A DNA stretch of 64,000 nt, taken from Aquila chrysaetos chrysaetos (lineage: Eukaryota; Chordata; Aves; Accipitriformes; Accipitridae). A model generated the notes under the pieces. That model searched no databases, was not told the origin of the DNA, and saw only the letters and a program-made list of their open reading frames with translations. Below are positions 57,590 to 64,000 of this stretch, one piece after another. The stretch lies in the NCBI RefSeq assembly GCF_900496995.4, contig NW_024470381.1:858687-922686 (forward strand), in the 5' to 3' direction. The first letter of the stretch is position 1. Every line of letters begins with the position of its first letter. The position numbers and the translations under genes were made by a program.

Positions 57590-57820
57590 GGGCTTGCGGA
57601 GCGGGGGGCGGGGCAAGTGCGCGCGCCCCAAGTCGCGGTCGCGCGCCACCCGGGCGCGGCCTTCCCCTCCTTCCCTCCGCGAGGAGGTGGAGCCAGAGGG
57701 GAGGGGGCGTGGCCGAGCCGACGGTTCCCGCCGGGAACCTCCAGCCGCGCTGGCGTCACAGCCGGGGCGGGGCTGCGCGGGCGCAGGGAGGCGCGGAGGC
57801 GGTCGAGCGCGCGGGCGACG
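57590..57820 (+). promoter_or_regulatory. SYMPK: SYMPK promoter and untranslated exon 1
   Basis: CpG island starting just after the IRF2BP1 3' end. An untranslated first exon most likely ends at 57820 (GCGGGCGACG before GTGAGG). A CRE-like TGGCGTCAC precedes it near 57753. The 5' exon limit is unknown. Confidence 0.6.
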
Positions 57821-58430
57821 GTGAGGGGGATGGGGGGTCCGGTATGGGGACCGATTGGGGGCGGTCTGCGGGGCTCTGTAGGGGTTTGGGGGGGCTCTGT
57901 AGGGGTCTGGGGGATCCACAGGGGCTCGGGGCGGGTGTAGGGGGCGGGCGGGGCCCAGGGCTGTGGGGCTCTGTCGGGGGTGGAGGCCTTGTGGACCTTG
58001 AAGGGGGGAGTTCTGTAGGGCCCTAGGGAGTGTGTGGGGGCGGGGTGCTCCGGGAAGGAGGGGGACGTGGGGGGGGGGCAGGGGGCTATAGGCGCCTATA
58101 GGGGTGGGGGGAGGTGTGGGAGGGGACTCTATAAGGGCCTGGGCGGTGTGTCGGCCTATAGGGTGTATATGAGCACGGGGTGTGAAGATGAGGTGCTGTA
58201 GGGAGGTGGGGGCTATAGGGCCCTGGGCAGCGTGTGGGGTTGGGAAGGGTTGTGGGGGAAATGGGGCTCTATAGGACTCAGGAGGATGTATGGAGGGAGG
58301 GCTTTCTGTAGGGTCCTGTGCTGGGGTGGGGGGAGCTCTGTAGGGACTGGGACTGCGTGGGAATGGGGTTCTACAGGGTGCATGTGATGGCAGGTGCTGC
58401 ATAGGGGCGTGGGTTAGCACTGACTTTTGG
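57821..58430 (+). other. SYMPK: SYMPK intron 1, first part
   Basis: G-rich intron with irregular GGGGCTCTGTAGGG and TATAGGGG repeats leading into the regular minisatellite. No exon recognised. Confidence 0.55.
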
Positions 58431-59335
58431 GGGGATGTATGGGACATGACTGGGGGGGTATAGGACACCCTGGGGCTGTACAGGGGACTCCAGGGGCAGC
58501 TGGAGTATCCCAGGGGCCATATAGGGGGTCCCAAGGGCTGTATGGGTCAGCTCTGGGCCGTATAGAACACCCTGGGGCCGTATAGGGCACTGCAGAAGCT
58601 GTATGGGGCATCTCAGCCATATAGAGCATCCTGGGGCCGTATAGGGTATCCCAGGCGCTGTACAGGCTGTCTGTGGGCTGTATGGAGCATCTTTGGGCCA
58701 TGTAGAGCATCTGGACTCTCTATAGGGTATTCCAGGGGCTGTATGGGGCATCTCTGGACCATATAGAGCATCCAGGGGCCATATAAGGTATCCCAGGGTC
58801 TATACAGGCTGTGTATGGGCTGTATAGAGCATGCTGGGGCTGTATAGGGTATCCCAGGGGCTGTACAGGGTGTCTCTGGGCCACATAGAGCATCCAGGGG
58901 CTGTACAGAGCCCCTCTGGGCTGTATGGAGCATCTGGGGATTGTATAGGGCATCGCAGGGGCTGTATGGGGTGTTTCTGGGCCATATAGAGCATCTGGGG
59001 GGCATATAGGGTACCCCAGGATCTGTATGGGGCATCTCTGTGCCGTATAGACCATCTGGAAGCCATATAGGATATCCAAGGGGCTATATGGGGTGTCTCT
59101 GGGCCATATAGAGCATCCTGGAGCTGTATAGGGTATCCCAGGGGCTGCATGGGGCATCTTTGGACCGTATGGGCATTGCAGGGGCTGTGTGGGGCATCTC
59201 TGGGCCCTATAGAGCACCGGGGGGGGTCATATGGAGGGGTATTTGGGACAACCCAGGGGCCATATGGGGCATCTGGGAGCTGTATAGGAGCACCCTGGGG
59301 GCCCTATAGCGCCCAGTGGGGCCCTATAGGCTGTG
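58430..59335. repeat. SYMPK intron 1 minisatellite
   Basis: About 900 bp built from a 20-22 bp half-unit (GGGGCTGTATAGGGTATCCC alternating with GGGCCATATAGAGCATC), forming a unit near 42 bp. Divergence increases at the left end. It ends about 20 bp before the exon 2 acceptor. Confidence 0.9.
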
Positions 59336-59363
59336 ATGCGGTTGTACCCCCCAGGACAGAGCC

Positions 59364-64000
<4,637 letters not shown>

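Overview
This window looks like a very GC-rich bird microchromosome segment. The genes are vertebrate and intron-bearing, they match the gene content of human 19q13.3, and two LTRs look avian; one closely resembles a solo-LTR type that I recall as common in Neoaves. Protein identities come from recognising conserved sequence, not from a database search.

Layout: CLASRP (+, 5' end outside the window) runs to 7.8 kb, tail-to-tail with GEMIN7 (-). GEMIN7 and PPP1R37 (+, 9.5-34.2 kb) diverge from one CpG-rich promoter. PPP1R37 is tail-to-tail with NKPD1 (-, 34.6-38.3 kb). A tandem-repeat galectin (+, 40.5-45.9 kb) follows, then BLOC1S3 (+, 46.7-47.9 kb), CCDC61 (-, 48.25-51 kb), a damaged NOVA2-like gene (-, 52.2-54.4 kb), IRF2BP1 (+, 55.5-57.5 kb) and the 5' part of SYMPK (+, 57.8 kb to the window end).

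The window has two kinds of DNA. PPP1R37 introns (about 10-33 kb) are of moderate GC, lack minisatellites and hold one solo LTR. The rest is compact and G/C-homopolymer-rich, and nearly every intron, UTR or spacer from 37 kb onward carries its own short-unit minisatellite. These arrays create many long meaningless open frames.

The genes are not one pathway. CLASRP, GEMIN7, SYMPK and NOVA2 act in RNA processing (splicing regulation, snRNP assembly, mRNA 3'-end formation). PPP1R37 inhibits PP1, IRF2BP1 is a nuclear corepressor with a RING, BLOC1S3 serves lysosome-related organelles, CCDC61 serves centrioles and cilia, and NKPD1 is a membrane KAP-NTPase-like protein. The main oddities are the NOVA2-like locus (no visible KH1, altered KH2 loop, in-frame stop), an in-frame TGA in NKPD1, a galectin whose first domain has lost most sugar-binding residues, and several coding breaks lying exactly in G/C runs, which may be assembly errors.
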